Part shown: one piece after another, positions 1-9,800 of the stretch
Numbering within the stretch: position 1 is the first letter of the stretch
Layout of the letters: each line of letters opens with the position of its first letter
Source of the DNA: Candidatus Saccharimonadota bacterium
GTDB taxonomy: Bacteria; Patescibacteriota; Saccharimonadia; Saccharimonadales; Saccharimonadaceae
Reading direction: 5' to 3'
DNA length: 44,787 nucleotides
Assembly (NCBI GenBank): GCA_017404515.1
Contig: JAFRCG010000017.1
Location: 1-44,787, forward strand
Made by a program: the position numbers and the translations under genes
Notes under the pieces: model-generated
Database searches by the model: none
What the model saw: the letters and a program-made list of their open reading frames with translations, nothing else
Told to the model about the DNA's origin: nothing

Positions 1-228
1 TATGTATTCTCAGGCTACTACCGCTGGGGTAATGGTAACCTGGACAACCAGGACTCCTACGGGCTCTGGTGGTCTACCACGGCTAACAGTGGTAGTAACG
101 CGTACTACTTGGGCATGGATAGTAGGGATCTCAACCCCCAGAGTAACGCTAGTAAGGCCAACGGGTTTACTCTCCGCTACGAGATTTGGCGGAGAGGAAA
201 TCCGTTGCGTGTATCGTCGTTATACTGA
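1..228 (+). CDS. C-terminal part of a FISUMP-like surface protein (5' partial)
   Basis: The reading frame is open from the window edge to a TGA at 226-228, so only about 75 C-terminal residues are seen. The text is rich in Tyr, Trp, Asn, Ser and Gly, with the segments YVFSGYYRWG, WWSTTANSGSNAYYL and ANGFTLR. This is the layout of the C-terminal end of Fibrobacter-type paralogous (FISUMP) or related C-type-lectin-fold repeats, usually WSSTA...AYYL...NGFSVRCV. That family link is from memory of the pattern and not from a search. After NGFTLR the frame runs another 16 codons through an inverted repeat into sequence antisense to the neighbouring fragment, so the natural end has probably been replaced. 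It would be extracellular. No function can be assigned. Confidence 0.5.
   Translation, partial: YVFSGYYRWGNGNLDNQDSYGLWWSTTANSGSNAYYLGMDSRDLNPQSNASKANGFTLRYEIWRRGNPLRVSSLY
160..206. repeat. Inverted repeat at the junction of the two convergent domain ends
   Basis: Arms 160-177 and 189-206 match at 16 of 18 positions, with an 11-nt loop. The arms are the NGF-x-LR codons of the two opposing domain copies, so the hairpin arises because homologous coding ends face each other. Confidence 0.75.
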
Positions 229-398
229 GGTTGGAGACCATAATTGTTATTTATGAATAGATTGTATGCATGACCATTACCATAGGCCGTGGTAGAATAC
301 CAGTGACTATAGGATCCTTGGTCGTACAGTAAGCCCCCTCCTTCTCCCCACCAGTAGCCACCTGCAAATACATACGAAAGCGGATACCGACGGGCAGA
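177..398 (-). pseudogene. Start-less FISUMP-like domain fragment, convergent with the left-edge gene
   Basis: On the minus strand a 73-residue stretch begins around ARRYPLSYVFAG and runs through WYSTTAYGNGHAYNL and RNGFPLR to QIS and a TAG at 177-179. It matches the same domain plan as the plus-strand piece ([20 protein letters not shown]) but differs in most other residues. Upstream the frame is open but runs into the rplY terminator and has no plausible start or ribosome site, so this looks like a domain remnant or silent cassette. It overlaps the end of the plus-strand gene by 52 bp. It lies just past the rplY terminator on the same strand. Confidence 0.5.
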
Positions 399-416
399 TG
401 TGGAGTTGGATGAGAC

Positions 417-449
417 AAAAAATAACTCCGCTTGGATTGCGGAGTTATT
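417..449 (-). terminator. Rho-independent terminator of rplY
   Basis: An 11-bp perfect stem (421-431 with 439-449) is followed on the minus strand by six T residues. It lies 16 bp past the rplY stop. There is no T tract in the plus direction. Confidence 0.85.
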
Positions 450-464
450 CTTGAGCTATGAGAG

Positions 465-1187
465 CTATTTCTCTTCTGATTTCTCGGCGGATTCGGAAGA
501 TTCTGCAGACTCCTCTGGCTTGCTGCCATTGTCAGATGGAACATCGGCGGCTTCGGTAGTTTCACCGGCAGCGGCGGCTTCTTTGGCGGCAGCCTCTTCA
601 GCTTCACGAGCAGCGGCTTCAGCAGCTGGATCGTACAAGCTGGCGATTACCTGGTCAGAGCTAAGTTCCTTATCAGCCAATTCTACACCAGCTGGAAGAA
701 CGAGGTCAGCAATAGTGAGCTTGTCATCTAGGTCTGCAAGTTTGGAAGCATTAATAGTGAGCTCTTTTGGAAGGTCTGCAGGCTTAGCCTTAACATCAAT
801 CTCCTCAAGGGCCTGTGTATAGACATAGTGCAACTTATTAGCTTCGGAAGAATCAAATCCAACGATAACAATAGGTGTAGTAGCTTCCACTGGTTTGTCG
901 GCAGACACAGCTTGGAATTCCACATTAACAATTTTGCGAGTGACTGGGTCTACTGCGATATTTTTGACGATGACCATGTAAGCTTTGCCGTCTACGGTAA
1001 GATCGATAGTGGAGTGGTAACCGGCTTCGCGGAGAGTTTTTTCGGTCTCATTGTAAGAAGATTGAGCAAGGATAGGCTCTTTTTCTTCTCCGTAAATAAC
1101 GGACGGAATAAAACCTGCAGCACGAATACTAGCAACTTTTTTGCCAGAAACAGTGCGTTTTTCTAGAGACAATTTATTGTCGGACAT
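465..1187 (-). CDS. rplY: 50S ribosomal protein L25, TL5/Ctc form
   Basis: Binds 5S rRNA in the large subunit central protuberance. At 240 aa it is the long form: an N-terminal L25 domain (about residues 5-93; RTVSGKKVASIRAAGFIPSV is the typical start), then a TL5-type beta domain (about 100-185). A tail of some 50 residues rich in Ala, Glu and Ser follows, low-complexity and probably disordered. The tail is longer than in most bacterial homologues. The start is supported by AAGGA 8 nt before the ATG. The gene is monocistronic with its own terminator. Identification is firm from the N-terminal motif; the tail has no assigned role. Confidence 0.93.
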   Translation of the reverse strand: MSDNKLSLEKRTVSGKKVASIRAAGFIPSVIYGEEKEPILAQSSYNETEKTLREAGYHSTIDLTVDGKAYMVIVKNIAVDPVTRKIVNVEFQAVSADKPVEATTPIVIVGFDSSEANKLHYVYTQALEEIDVKAKPADLPKELTINASKLADLDDKLTIADLVLPAGVELADKELSSDQVIASLYDPAAEAAAREAEEAAAKEAAAAGETTEAADVPSDNGSKPEESAESSESAEKSEEK

Positions 1188-1286
1188 ATTTTTTCCTTAA
1201 ATTTATTGATTAACTAACTTTTGTATATTTTACACGATTTTGAGGAAAAATGCAAGGGGTGGTTTGAGGAATGAATTTAGCAGAAG

Positions 1287-4178
1287 CTACAATACAGTTT
1301 TGAGATATTTGCCAGTAGGGGTTTTGGCGGAAGCGGCTAGGTTTTCTGGCGTACCTTCAGCTATTACTGTGCCGCCATTTTGTCCGCCTTCTGGACCCAT
1401 GTCAATAATCCAGTCGGCAGATTTAATGACATGTAAATTGTGCTCAATAATAATCATGGAATTGCCGCCATCAACTAGTTTATCCAAAATAGAAAGCAGT
1501 TTTTTGACATCGGCAGTATGTAAGCCAGTGGTAGGCTCGTCTAAAATATAGAGCGTCTTGCCGGTAGAACGGCGAGAAAGTTCGGTAGCTAATTTGATAC
1601 GTTGAGCCTCACCGCCAGAAAAAGTGGTAGCCGGCTGGCCAAGACGAATATAACCTAGACCTACTTCTTGAATAGTTTTGAGTTTTGGTGCAATAGAAGG
1701 TATGTTCTCGAAAAATTCTACAGCTTCGTCAATTGTCATTTCTAGCACATCGGAAATACTTTTACCTTTGTATTTTACTTCCAAAGCCTCACGATTATAA
1801 CGCTTGCCATGACAGGCTGGACAAGTGACATAGACATCCGGCAAAAAGTGCATTTCTATTTTATTAACGCCATCACCCTGACAAGTTTCACAACGACCAC
1901 CACGAACATTGAAAGAAAAACGACCAGCTTTGTAGCCACGAATTTTGGCTTCCGGCTGCTCGGCAAAAAGTTCACGGATTTGGTTGAATACACCTGTATA
2001 AGTAGCCGGATTAGAACGCGGAGTGCGACCAATTGGTGACTGATCTATGACAATGCATTTATCCAAATATTCTATACCTTCAATGCTATCGTGTTCTCCT
2101 GGCACGGTTTGAGCACGGTGGAGACGAGCAAGTAGCTCGTTAGCTAAAATATCATTGACGAGCGTGGATTTGCCAGAGCCAGAAACGCCAGAAACCACCG
2201 TCATAACACCAAGTGGGAATTTGACATTAATGTTTTTGAGATTGTTTTCCCTGGCGCCAATTACTTCTAAGAATTGGTCTTTTTTGGGTTTGCGGCGTTT
2301 TTTGGGAGTGTCAATTTTGAGTTCTCCAGAAAGATATTTACCAGTAATAGAATCCGGATTTTGCATAATTTCTTGTGGCGTGCCACAGGCCACAACTCTA
2401 CCACCATTAACACCAGCGCCTGGGCCAATATCTACAATATAGTCAGAACTTAACATAGTGTCTTCATCGTGCTCTACTACCAGAACGGTATTTTTGAGGT
2501 CACGCAGGTGTTTCAAAGTAGAAATTAGCTTGTCATTGTCTCGCTGATGGAGGCCGATGGATGGCTCGTCCAAAACATAAAGTACACCCTGAAGGCCAGA
2601 GCCAATCTGCGTAGCCAAGCGAATACGCTGAGCCTCACCACCAGAAAGAGTATTGGCGGCACGGCCAAGTTCTAGATAGCCTAGTCCTACATCTTGCATG
2701 AATTTGACGCGCTCACGAATTTCTTTGAGAATAGGATCGGCGATTTGATGCTCGGCTTCGGAAAACTCCAAATCTTTGTCCAAAACTTCCAAGGTAGCAT
2801 CAACATCTAGATTGCACATATCAATAATATTAAGACCATGAATAGTGACCGCTAAGACTACCGGTTTTAGCCTAGCACCATGGCAGGTTTGACATTCTTT
2901 GAGACGCATAAAACGCTCGATGTCTTTTCTAATAAAATCAGAATCGGTTTCGCGATGGCGGCGTTCCAAAGTAGAAATTACGCCCTCATAAGTAGATTCG
3001 TATGTAGTGCCAGCAGAGAATTTACCAGTGCCGGCAATGCTAACAGTGTATTTTTCTGAGCCAGTGCCATAGAGAATTTTTTGCTTGACTTCGTCTGACA
3101 ATTCACCAATCGGAGTATAAATGGAAAAACCTTGTTTCTTGCCAACAGCATCAAGACGCTTGAGCCACCAAGAATCTTGCGAAACGCGGTTGAATGGACG
3201 GATGCCGCCCTCGGCAATAGTAAGATTATCATTAAAGACAAGGTTTGGATCAATCTCCATGCGCGTGCCAAGACCGGTACAAGTAGGGCAAGCACCTTCT
3301 GGAGCGTTGAAAGAAAAGAGTCTCGGCTCTAATTCTGGAATGAGCTCATCTGGATGATTTGGACAAGCGTAGCGTTGAGAGAAACTAATAACTTCTGTAT
3401 TTTCTGAATTAATACGCTCACCACTACGAGTGCTTTTGTCGCCAAGAGCAGTAGAATTATCAGTGATTTTGAGGAGCTTGATGATTCCCTGGCCAAGATC
3501 CAAAGCTTGTTCAATGGAGCCGGCAATCCGAGATTGCAATTCTGGATTCAGAATAAAACGGTCCACCACAATCTCAATATCATGACGCTCTTGCTTTTCT
3601 AGCTCTGGAAATTCATCCAAAGCATAGACAATACCATCGACTCGCACGCGGGAAAAACCTTTGGCCTGGTACTGTTCTGGAATGTGGGCAAACTCACCTT
3701 TTTTCTGCTGGACGATAGGCGCAAGAAGCATCAATTTAGAACCTAGTGGTAGCTTCATGACTTCGTTTACAATATCTTCTACAGTGCGGCGGGAAACCTC
3801 CGAATGGCAAATTGGGCAATGTGGAACGCCGACCCTAGCAAAAAGCAAACGCAAATAATCAAAAACTTCCGTAACGGTAGCTACAGTAGAACGCGGATTT
3901 CTGCTGGTAGATTTTTGGTCGATGGAAATAGCTGGAGAAAGCCCGGTAATAGTGTCTACATCTGGCTTATCCATCACACCCAAAAACATTCTGGCGTAAG
4001 AGCTAAGGGATTCTACATAGCGGCGCTGACCTTCGGCGTAGATAGTATCAAAGGCCAGACTAGACTTACCAGAGCCAGAAAGCCCAGTTAAAACTACTAG
4101 TTTGTCACGCGGAATATCAACATCAATATTCTTGAGATTGTGTTGTCTAGCACCGCGAATTTTGATAGCATTTTCCAT
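1287..4178 (-). CDS. uvrA: Excinuclease ABC subunit A
   Basis: The damage-recognition ATPase of nucleotide excision repair, loading UvrB on lesions in the cytoplasm. It has 963 aa, slightly longer than usual (about 940). Two ABC modules are complete: Walker [10 protein letters not shown] near residue 33 and GVSGSGKST in the second half, with ABC signatures [14 protein letters not shown] and [14 protein letters not shown]. The zinc pairs CPICH, CPTC and CQTC and the C-terminal RCETCQGDG / CPAC cluster are all present. No uvrB or uvrC lies in the window. A TATAAT lies about 30 bp upstream (near 4207-4212) and there is no clear Shine-Dalgarno. All domains are intact, so it should be functional. 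Confidence 0.97.
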   Translation of the reverse strand: MENAIKIRGARQHNLKNIDVDIPRDKLVVLTGLSGSGKSSLAFDTIYAEGQRRYVESLSSYARMFLGVMDKPDVDTITGLSPAISIDQKSTSRNPRSTVATVTEVFDYLRLLFARVGVPHCPICHSEVSRRTVEDIVNEVMKLPLGSKLMLLAPIVQQKKGEFAHIPEQYQAKGFSRVRVDGIVYALDEFPELEKQERHDIEIVVDRFILNPELQSRIAGSIEQALDLGQGIIKLLKITDNSTALGDKSTRSGERINSENTEVISFSQRYACPNHPDELIPELEPRLFSFNAPEGACPTCTGLGTRMEIDPNLVFNDNLTIAEGGIRPFNRVSQDSWWLKRLDAVGKKQGFSIYTPIGELSDEVKQKILYGTGSEKYTVSIAGTGKFSAGTTYESTYEGVISTLERRHRETDSDFIRKDIERFMRLKECQTCHGARLKPVVLAVTIHGLNIIDMCNLDVDATLEVLDKDLEFSEAEHQIADPILKEIRERVKFMQDVGLGYLELGRAANTLSGGEAQRIRLATQIGSGLQGVLYVLDEPSIGLHQRDNDKLISTLKHLRDLKNTVLVVEHDEDTMLSSDYIVDIGPGAGVNGGRVVACGTPQEIMQNPDSITGKYLSGELKIDTPKKRRKPKKDQFLEVIGARENNLKNINVKFPLGVMTVVSGVSGSGKSTLVNDILANELLARLHRAQTVPGEHDSIEGIEYLDKCIVIDQSPIGRTPRSNPATYTGVFNQIRELFAEQPEAKIRGYKAGRFSFNVRGGRCETCQGDGVNKIEMHFLPDVYVTCPACHGKRYNREALEVKYKGKSISDVLEMTIDEAVEFFENIPSIAPKLKTIQEVGLGYIRLGQPATTFSGGEAQRIKLATELSRRSTGKTLYILDEPTTGLHTADVKKLLSILDKLVDGGNSMIIIEHNLHVIKSADWIIDMGPEGGQNGGTVIAEGTPENLAASAKTPTGKYLKTVL

Positions 4179-4249
4179 AATAATTTTGCAATTAGCGGTT
4201 ATATATTATATATCTTGTGGGTAAAAAAGTCCAGAGTCTAGATATAGGC

Positions 4250-5761
4250 CTAATAATCTTCTGGTTGGAGGCTTTGATACCAAAGTGACAATTCCTCCAA
4301 AATGAATGGATCGATTTTTTGGCCTTTTTCGGTGGTGTCTTTGCCGGCAGAGATGCAAGCCTGGAGTTCTTCCATCTGCTTCTGAAATCCTGGCAGTTGA
4401 CGATTAAGCCGAGCCAGGCGGTATTCCTCCCATTTGGCAGATTCGTCTTTGGAAAGTGCGGAAGGATAATTCTTGGCTTTGTAGTGCAAAAGCAAATCTG
4501 GCAAACGCTCGTCGCTAAACTCTGGATGAAAATCAGCTAAGCGATCAGCATCGGCATTTCTCACTGCATTACAAAGCGTACTGTCTTTTTCGCTGAGGAA
4601 ACCATCGTAGAGTGCAGATTCCATATCGATAGCTTCTGGATATTCTGGGCGGTCTTCATATTGAGTACGCAGGCGCTCGGCAAATTCTGGATGAGCCAGC
4701 AAACTTTCTAAGTTCTTTTTGATAGTTTCTTTGGTCAAACCAATTCTCTCCCAGCCAGTTTTGTCTCCGGACTTAGCATCGAGCACACCAGTAGGAGCCA
4801 CGGCCGGGCATTTGTTCAAAGCTAATTCTTTGACAATCGGGAAGAAAGTCTTGGGCTTTTTTAGCTCTGCTTTTTTGGCGTCGGATTTGATGGTTTCTTT
4901 TAGCAGGTTTTTGGATTCTTCGTTTTCGGCGGCAAGGAGCTCGTCCAAATTGTAACGCAAATCAAATACTAGAATATTGCTATTTCTCCCAGCCGTGAGC
5001 GGGAAGGCAACGGTGGTTTTTTCGAACTCGCTGGAATATCTACCGCTAGCATAAACAAAAGGCTGCTTATGGTCCAAATTCACTAGCTCTGCAACTTTAC
5101 GCTTGTCACGCATGGTGTATAAATAATTAAACAACTTGGGCTGATGCATCTTGATAAGTTTAGTCACTTCTATCAAGGCAAAAACATCGGCTAAAGCATC
5201 GTGAGCGTGGGAATGCTCAATGTCGTTTAGTTTGGTGATAAGCTCTAGGCGGTTGGTGGCAATTTCTACAGTCTTTTTCTCGCCGGTTTCTTTGTCAGTA
5301 ACTTCCGCCGGCTGAGTGGGCCAATTAATTCCCTCTGGACGAAGTGCCCTAGTAAGTCGCACCACATCCAAAAGATCCCAACGGCTGCGACCATTTTTCC
5401 ATTGAAAGGCATATGGATCGTGGAAGTTACGCCAAAAGCAAAAACGCATAAATTCATCATCAAAACGCACAGAATTATAACCAACAATGCAAGTGTCGTC
5501 CGTAAAAAGCTCATCGTCAACATAATTGCAAAATTCCGCCTCAGTGAGACCATCCGCCTGAGTGTTTTGCGGAGTGATCTTGGTAACAAGGATAGCTCCG
5601 GGGCTAGGAAGCGTATCATTGGTAAGTTTTACCAGTAAATTAACTGGCTCGCCAATAGGATTCAAGTCCATATCGGTGCGTTGTCCGGCGAACTGCATAA
5701 TGCGGTCTTCGCGCGGGGAGAGACCGGAAGTTTCCAAATCGTAAAAGAAAAATGATTTCAT
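4250..5761 (-). CDS. sbcB: Exodeoxyribonuclease I (SbcB family)
   Basis: A 3'-5' single-strand DNA exonuclease used in recombination and mismatch repair. It begins FFFYDLETSGLSP, the DEDD exonuclease motif I (Asp and Glu bind metal), with VGYNSVRFDDEF as motif II and HDALADVFA as motif III. The ExoI-specific SH3-like and C-terminal regions follow (LPDLLLHYKAKNYP). About 503 aa from the chosen start. An in-frame start 13 codons upstream exists, but TATAAT at 5768-5773 (complement) is only 6 nt from the ATG at 5761, so the transcript should begin at or next to this ATG and be leaderless. The upstream start would lie inside or before the promoter. Confidence 0.92.
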   Translation of the reverse strand: MKSFFFYDLETSGLSPREDRIMQFAGQRTDMDLNPIGEPVNLLVKLTNDTLPSPGAILVTKITPQNTQADGLTEAEFCNYVDDELFTDDTCIVGYNSVRFDDEFMRFCFWRNFHDPYAFQWKNGRSRWDLLDVVRLTRALRPEGINWPTQPAEVTDKETGEKKTVEIATNRLELITKLNDIEHSHAHDALADVFALIEVTKLIKMHQPKLFNYLYTMRDKRKVAELVNLDHKQPFVYASGRYSSEFEKTTVAFPLTAGRNSNILVFDLRYNLDELLAAENEESKNLLKETIKSDAKKAELKKPKTFFPIVKELALNKCPAVAPTGVLDAKSGDKTGWERIGLTKETIKKNLESLLAHPEFAERLRTQYEDRPEYPEAIDMESALYDGFLSEKDSTLCNAVRNADADRLADFHPEFSDERLPDLLLHYKAKNYPSALSKDESAKWEEYRLARLNRQLPGFQKQMEELQACISAGKDTTEKGQKIDPFILEELSLWYQSLQPEDY

Positions 5762-5802
5762 AAAGATATTATAGCATCTCAAAGTGGTTTTGATACGCAA
5801 AA

Positions 5803-5829
5803 TAAAATCGCCCCACTTGAAGTGGGGCG
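5803..5829 (-). terminator. Rho-independent terminator of the 5843-6391 gene
   Basis: A GC-rich 10-bp stem (CGCCCCACTT with AAGTGGGGCG) is followed on the minus strand by an ATTTTATT tract, 13 bp past the stop. It isolates this gene from the exonuclease I gene downstream. Confidence 0.85.
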
Positions 5830-5842
5830 AAGTTTGGCTTGG

Positions 5843-6391
5843 TTACGATGTTTTTTCAACGGGGAATTTGATGGTTCTGGTTTCCCCCGTTTTCATGTCG
5901 GCGACCATCTCTTCTACGAGATCCGGTCTAGCCTTCATGGCCTGGACGATTTCCGTCATTTGACTGCTGATCCTTTCTGCCTCGGCCTTTTTCTTAGCCG
6001 CCCTGCGGGCACGCCTTTCGCGTTCATACTGGCGGTATGAGTGTGCGAACTTCACCTCCTGTATCGTAATGGACAGGTAGTGAAGCATATAGTAGAAGCA
6101 CACACACCCTATCGTCAATACTATAACGAAGAACACCAGAATTGTGCCACCGGAGAGTGAATACTCCGGTATCACCTTTCTAGCGATATCCGCCAGGGTG
6201 ATCCATAGCTTCTCATCTGTGAGCCAAATAGCAGCATTCGCTATCATACAGATGATGCAAACTGCGTCAAGCAGAATTTGCTTGAACTTGAAGCTCGGCC
6301 TATTAGTCTCGTCAAGGCTAATGTTTAGGGCGGACAGACCGCCGATAGCATAAGCTGTAACCATAAGTGCCATAATTGATAAAGTACTCAT
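5843..6391 (-). CDS. Two- or three-span membrane protein with basic cytoplasmic coiled tail
   Basis: Not recognised. The 182-aa product has three hydrophobic segments (about residues 4-22, 34-52 and 75-100), then a strongly charged stretch (RQYERERRARRAAKKKAEAE) and an amphipathic C-terminus. The start at 6391 is chosen because GGGGGAAG lies 5 nt upstream; a longer frame begins in the leader. Codon choice (TTC/AAG, CGC, CTG) is more GC-leaning than the neighbours, which prefer TTT, AAA and AGA. The gene has its own strong two-box promoter and terminator, so it is a self-contained unit that may have been acquired. No function is proposed. Confidence 0.7.
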   Translation of the reverse strand: MSTLSIMALMVTAYAIGGLSALNISLDETNRPSFKFKQILLDAVCIICMIANAAIWLTDEKLWITLADIARKVIPEYSLSGGTILVFFVIVLTIGCVCFYYMLHYLSITIQEVKFAHSYRQYERERRARRAAKKKAEAERISSQMTEIVQAMKARPDLVEEMVADMKTGETRTIKFPVEKTS

Positions 6392-6452
6392 TTTTCTTCC
6401 CCCTTTTTGGAAAATGCTAGTCTTTGGGCCGCCTATTCGACCCAATACTTAC

Positions 6453-6481
6453 ATTATAGCATACTTTGCCAAAAAAGTCAA
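6453..6481 (-). promoter_or_regulatory. Strong sigma-70 type promoter with extended -10
   Basis: On the minus strand TTGACT (6476-6481) is spaced 17 bp from TATAAT (6453-6458), preceded by TGC. It gives a leader of about 55 nt before the 5843-6391 gene. Confidence 0.75.
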
Positions 6482-6496
6482 TACTATGCTTATGCT

Positions 6497-7225
6497 TTAT
6501 TCGGTAGCATAGGCAGCATCACCAGCGGCACTGGATGAATTACCAGAGGTGCTGTAGTAGGCATTTACTAGCTGAGCGTAGATTTGTTCTAGCTCATTAT
6601 TGAGATTAAATAAAGTCTCATCAGTGATTGGCATAACGATAAATTTGAGTGGAGAGTTGGTAGTGCCACAAATTTCCCTGGATTCGCCGTAAGCTAGCTC
6701 GCCTGGTATGGCAATTTCGCGGACACCACCGATTTTCATGCCAACTACGCCTTCGTTCCAGCCTTCGATGAGGCCCTGGCCAGCGTAAATTGGAGCGGTG
6801 AGTACGGATGGATTACTATAATCATCGAAAGATGAGTCAAAAACGGATTCATCTGGACACCAGCCGATGTAGTAGGCAAAGTAATTGAGGTCTCCGGTGG
6901 TAAGCTCGCGGCCATCGCCTTCTTTCAAATCGGTCTTTTGGACACCAGCAGCATTGACAGCCTCTGCATTGTAGGCCTTGACTCTAGATTGATACCCCTT
7001 GAAAGTGTCAAAATAGACCTTAGAAAGCTCCGTACCACGATTGTTGATCTCTACCTGTTTGGCGGTGTAGTCGTCTTGTAATTTGGACAAATTGGCGTTG
7101 CCAGAATTATTGTTGGACAAAACAATCAAAATATAAGTGGCAAAAGTTGAGCCAAGCAACAAAATAGCAATGATGATAATGATAAGACGCTGTTTCCAGC
7201 TGGTTTTTAGTGCTTTCTGATCCAT
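6497..7225 (-). CDS. Membrane-anchored FKBP-type peptidyl-prolyl isomerase
   Basis: Catalyses cis-trans isomerisation of prolyl bonds and is probably displayed outside the membrane to assist folding of secreted proteins. The 242-aa protein has a basic N-terminus, one transmembrane helix (about 13-36), a coiled linker (about 45-90) and an FKBP domain (about 97-200). In the domain FDSSFDD, the GWNEGVVGMKIGG segment and IPGELAYGE correspond to the conserved FKBP signature. The tail is Ser/Ala rich. GGAGG precedes the ATG. It follows 26 bp upstream of... the pheT stop on the same strand, with pheT transcribed first, so it is probably the last gene of a pheS-pheT-FKBP unit. Confidence 0.88.
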   Translation of the reverse strand: MDQKALKTSWKQRLIIIIIAILLLGSTFATYILIVLSNNNSGNANLSKLQDDYTAKQVEINNRGTELSKVYFDTFKGYQSRVKAYNAEAVNAAGVQKTDLKEGDGRELTTGDLNYFAYYIGWCPDESVFDSSFDDYSNPSVLTAPIYAGQGLIEGWNEGVVGMKIGGVREIAIPGELAYGESREICGTTNSPLKFIVMPITDETLFNLNNELEQIYAQLVNAYYSTSGNSSSAAGDAAYATE

Positions 7226-7251
7226 AAATACCTCCTTAATCAGAATAATTA

Positions 7252-9798
7252 TTAGACAATTTCGGCGCCCACCGCCTCCTTGACGCTCTTTGATACTGTA
7301 TCCATTATAGCAGAAATTTCGGTGTTTTCTAATGTTTTCTTAGGGCTGGCAAAATCCAAGTGGAAGGAAAGATTCTTGGTGGAAGCATCTGGAGTTGGTT
7401 GGTAGATAGATACCGGCGTGATGCTAGTAATGAGCTCGCCAAGATTCTGGCTGGCGGAAGCCTTGGCAAGGCCGGCGCTGATAGCGGACTCGGCGGCGGC
7501 AAACTGGATGTCTGATTTTACTTTGAGAGTGAGATCGCGCTCTACTGATGGGAATTTGGAAAGTTGTGGCATCTTGGCGGCGGAGCTAGGAAGCTCAGGC
7601 AAGAGCTGGTCTAAACTAATCTCAAAGGCAAAGATTGGCTGGTCGATTTTGAGGCGTTTTAGAACGGCGGATTTAATCTCCCCGCAACAGACATGTGGGG
7701 CCTGAATAGTGGCGGAATGGAGTGGCTCAAAATATGGGAAGTGATTATCTGAGGCGCGGAACTGGAGATTCTTGAAGCCAAGAGATTCTAGCATGGCCAC
7801 GAGATTTGCTTTCATCTGGTAAAAATCACCGGTGGTAACAAAAGCCAAATGGGTGTAGAGTACTGGGACATGATCGTCGTCAAAACCGTAGGATTTTTTA
7901 GTGACTTGATTGATCTCATAGAGAGATAAATCGCGGTAGCCAGATTTGAGATTGTCACGAGTCTTTTCGAGAAGCGATGGAATGATGCTCTGACGGAAGC
8001 ACTGGAGCTCTGGCGAGATACTATTGACAATCTCATAAGAATCCACAGGGTTCTCACCGACATTTTCTTGGAGCTTGCGACTAATGAAAGAGTAGGTAAG
8101 AAGCTCGTGTGCGGCAAGTTTGTCAGAAAGAACATTCCTGAGAGTGGATTTTAGATTTAGAAGTGGATCTTTTGAAGTACCGATAAACGGGCGAGTTGGA
8201 AGAGAGAGCGGGATATTGTCGTAGCCAAGCAGACGCCCGACTTCTTCTATGATATCTTCCTTGATGTGGATATCAGTGCGCCAAAGTGGGGCGGTGATAG
8301 AAAGCTCCGAGCCGTCTGTCCCAATGACAAAACCAACATTTTCCAGAGTCTTGATAATTTGATCAGTAGTATATTTAGTGCCTAAGAGATTGTTGATGTT
8401 ATCTGTTGTAATTTTTACAACACTTGGTGTGACTGGGTTAGGGTAAGAATCGGCAAAACCAACAGCTTTGCCACCTAGCATAGAAATAGCCGTCTCTAGA
8501 ACTGGAACCGTCTGGCTAGCAGGCTGGCCCTTGGTAAAGCGCGTAATCGCCTCTGAGAAAATACCGTGAGACATCTGAGTCTTACGCAGATTATAGAGTG
8601 AGAAAGTAGCGGATTCTAGGATAATACGACTGGTGGCGGCATCTATTTCTGTGTTGGCACCACCCATGGCTCCAGCTAGAGCTACTGGGATATCGTTGGA
8701 AGTAATAAGAATATCGTGGGGCAAGCATTTGATGGTTTTACCGTCTAAGAGTTGTAATTCTTCCCCATCTTTGGCAGCACGGACAATGATTTTTGGTGAT
8801 TTGCCACCGCCAACACGCATAAACTTATCGTAATCAAAAGCGTGAAGCGGCTGGCCGGTCATGAGCATGAGGTAATTAGTAACATCGACAATCTTGGAAA
8901 TGCCACGCATGCCAGCTTTGGCCAAAAATATGTCTGCGGTGGTGAGGTATTTGTCGTCAGAGAGTGCATCGGACATCTCGATGACGGCGCAGGAATAGCG
9001 CGGGCAAAGGGTGGTATCGGAGATGGTAATAGAAATTGATTCACCAAACTTCTTCAGCCCCGTTCCTGCCGGCCCATTGTTATGGGCGGCAGTCACTTCG
9101 CTCGGCTCGTAAGCCTCGCGGGACACGGTTCCAGAAGTTTGTGAATAGCAATTTCTATTATCATCAAATTTTACACCGAGGATGCCGGCGACTTCACGCG
9201 CGAAACCGATGAGGCCGAAGGTGTCTGGGCGGTGAGTGAGGGATTTGTTTTCTATGTCCAAGATAATGTCGTTTAGATCAAAGACTTCCGCAAAAGTATC
9301 ACCAGGTTTTACTTCTTGCTCTGTATTGGAGCTGTCAATGTATTTTTGGTGTGGATTAATCTCGACAATGCCAGAGTGGTCATCACCAAGATCTAGCTCG
9401 TCTAAGCCAGCGAGCATGCCATGAGATTCGTAGCCACGGAGTTTTCTGACATCCAGTTTGAAATTTTCTTCGCCAAAAGTCTGTGGAACGATAGCGCCAG
9501 GAGCGAGCCAGACAGCCAACATACCAGTGCGGACATTAGGTGCACCACAAACTACCTGCACTAATTCTTTAGATGCTGGGATATCCCCGGCGTCTATCTG
9601 GCAAAGGTGTAGGTGTGTATCTGGGATAGGCTCGCATTCGACAACTTTGACAATGTAGGCATTCTGATATTTGGCGGACAAATCTATCTTGCCTTCTACC
9701 TCCACCAGGCGTGAACCGATTAATTTGATGAGCTCGTCGGTATCTACCTTGGCGGCAGCTGGAACTAATTTTTTGATTTCGTTTAGGCTAATTCTCAT
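7252..9798 (-). CDS. pheT: Phenylalanine-tRNA ligase beta subunit
   Basis: Beta chain of the (alpha-beta)2 PheRS, which charges tRNA-Phe. The 848 aa contain an EMAP/OB-fold tRNA-binding domain (about 40-155; CEPIPDTHLHLCQIDAG), the B3/4 editing region (about 230-430), B5 (about 455-530, ending IKEDIIEEVGRLLGYDNIP), a synthetase-like core and the C-terminal FDX-ACB domain (KFPSVERDLTLKV near 755). It is slightly longer than the E. coli chain (795). It begins 2 nt after the pheS stop, with its GGAGG inside the pheS end, so the two are translationally coupled. Confidence 0.96.
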   Translation of the reverse strand: MRISLNEIKKLVPAAAKVDTDELIKLIGSRLVEVEGKIDLSAKYQNAYIVKVVECEPIPDTHLHLCQIDAGDIPASKELVQVVCGAPNVRTGMLAVWLAPGAIVPQTFGEENFKLDVRKLRGYESHGMLAGLDELDLGDDHSGIVEINPHQKYIDSSNTEQEVKPGDTFAEVFDLNDIILDIENKSLTHRPDTFGLIGFAREVAGILGVKFDDNRNCYSQTSGTVSREAYEPSEVTAAHNNGPAGTGLKKFGESISITISDTTLCPRYSCAVIEMSDALSDDKYLTTADIFLAKAGMRGISKIVDVTNYLMLMTGQPLHAFDYDKFMRVGGGKSPKIIVRAAKDGEELQLLDGKTIKCLPHDILITSNDIPVALAGAMGGANTEIDAATSRIILESATFSLYNLRKTQMSHGIFSEAITRFTKGQPASQTVPVLETAISMLGGKAVGFADSYPNPVTPSVVKITTDNINNLLGTKYTTDQIIKTLENVGFVIGTDGSELSITAPLWRTDIHIKEDIIEEVGRLLGYDNIPLSLPTRPFIGTSKDPLLNLKSTLRNVLSDKLAAHELLTYSFISRKLQENVGENPVDSYEIVNSISPELQCFRQSIIPSLLEKTRDNLKSGYRDLSLYEINQVTKKSYGFDDDHVPVLYTHLAFVTTGDFYQMKANLVAMLESLGFKNLQFRASDNHFPYFEPLHSATIQAPHVCCGEIKSAVLKRLKIDQPIFAFEISLDQLLPELPSSAAKMPQLSKFPSVERDLTLKVKSDIQFAAAESAISAGLAKASASQNLGELITSITPVSIYQPTPDASTKNLSFHLDFASPKKTLENTEISAIMDTVSKSVKEAVGAEIV

Positions 9799-9800
9799 AA

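Noticed and set aside
251-607. 118-codon minus-strand ORF across the rplY end and spacer
   Set aside because: It is in a different frame from both rplY and the domain fragment, crosses the terminator and reads as a Pro/Lys-rich shadow.
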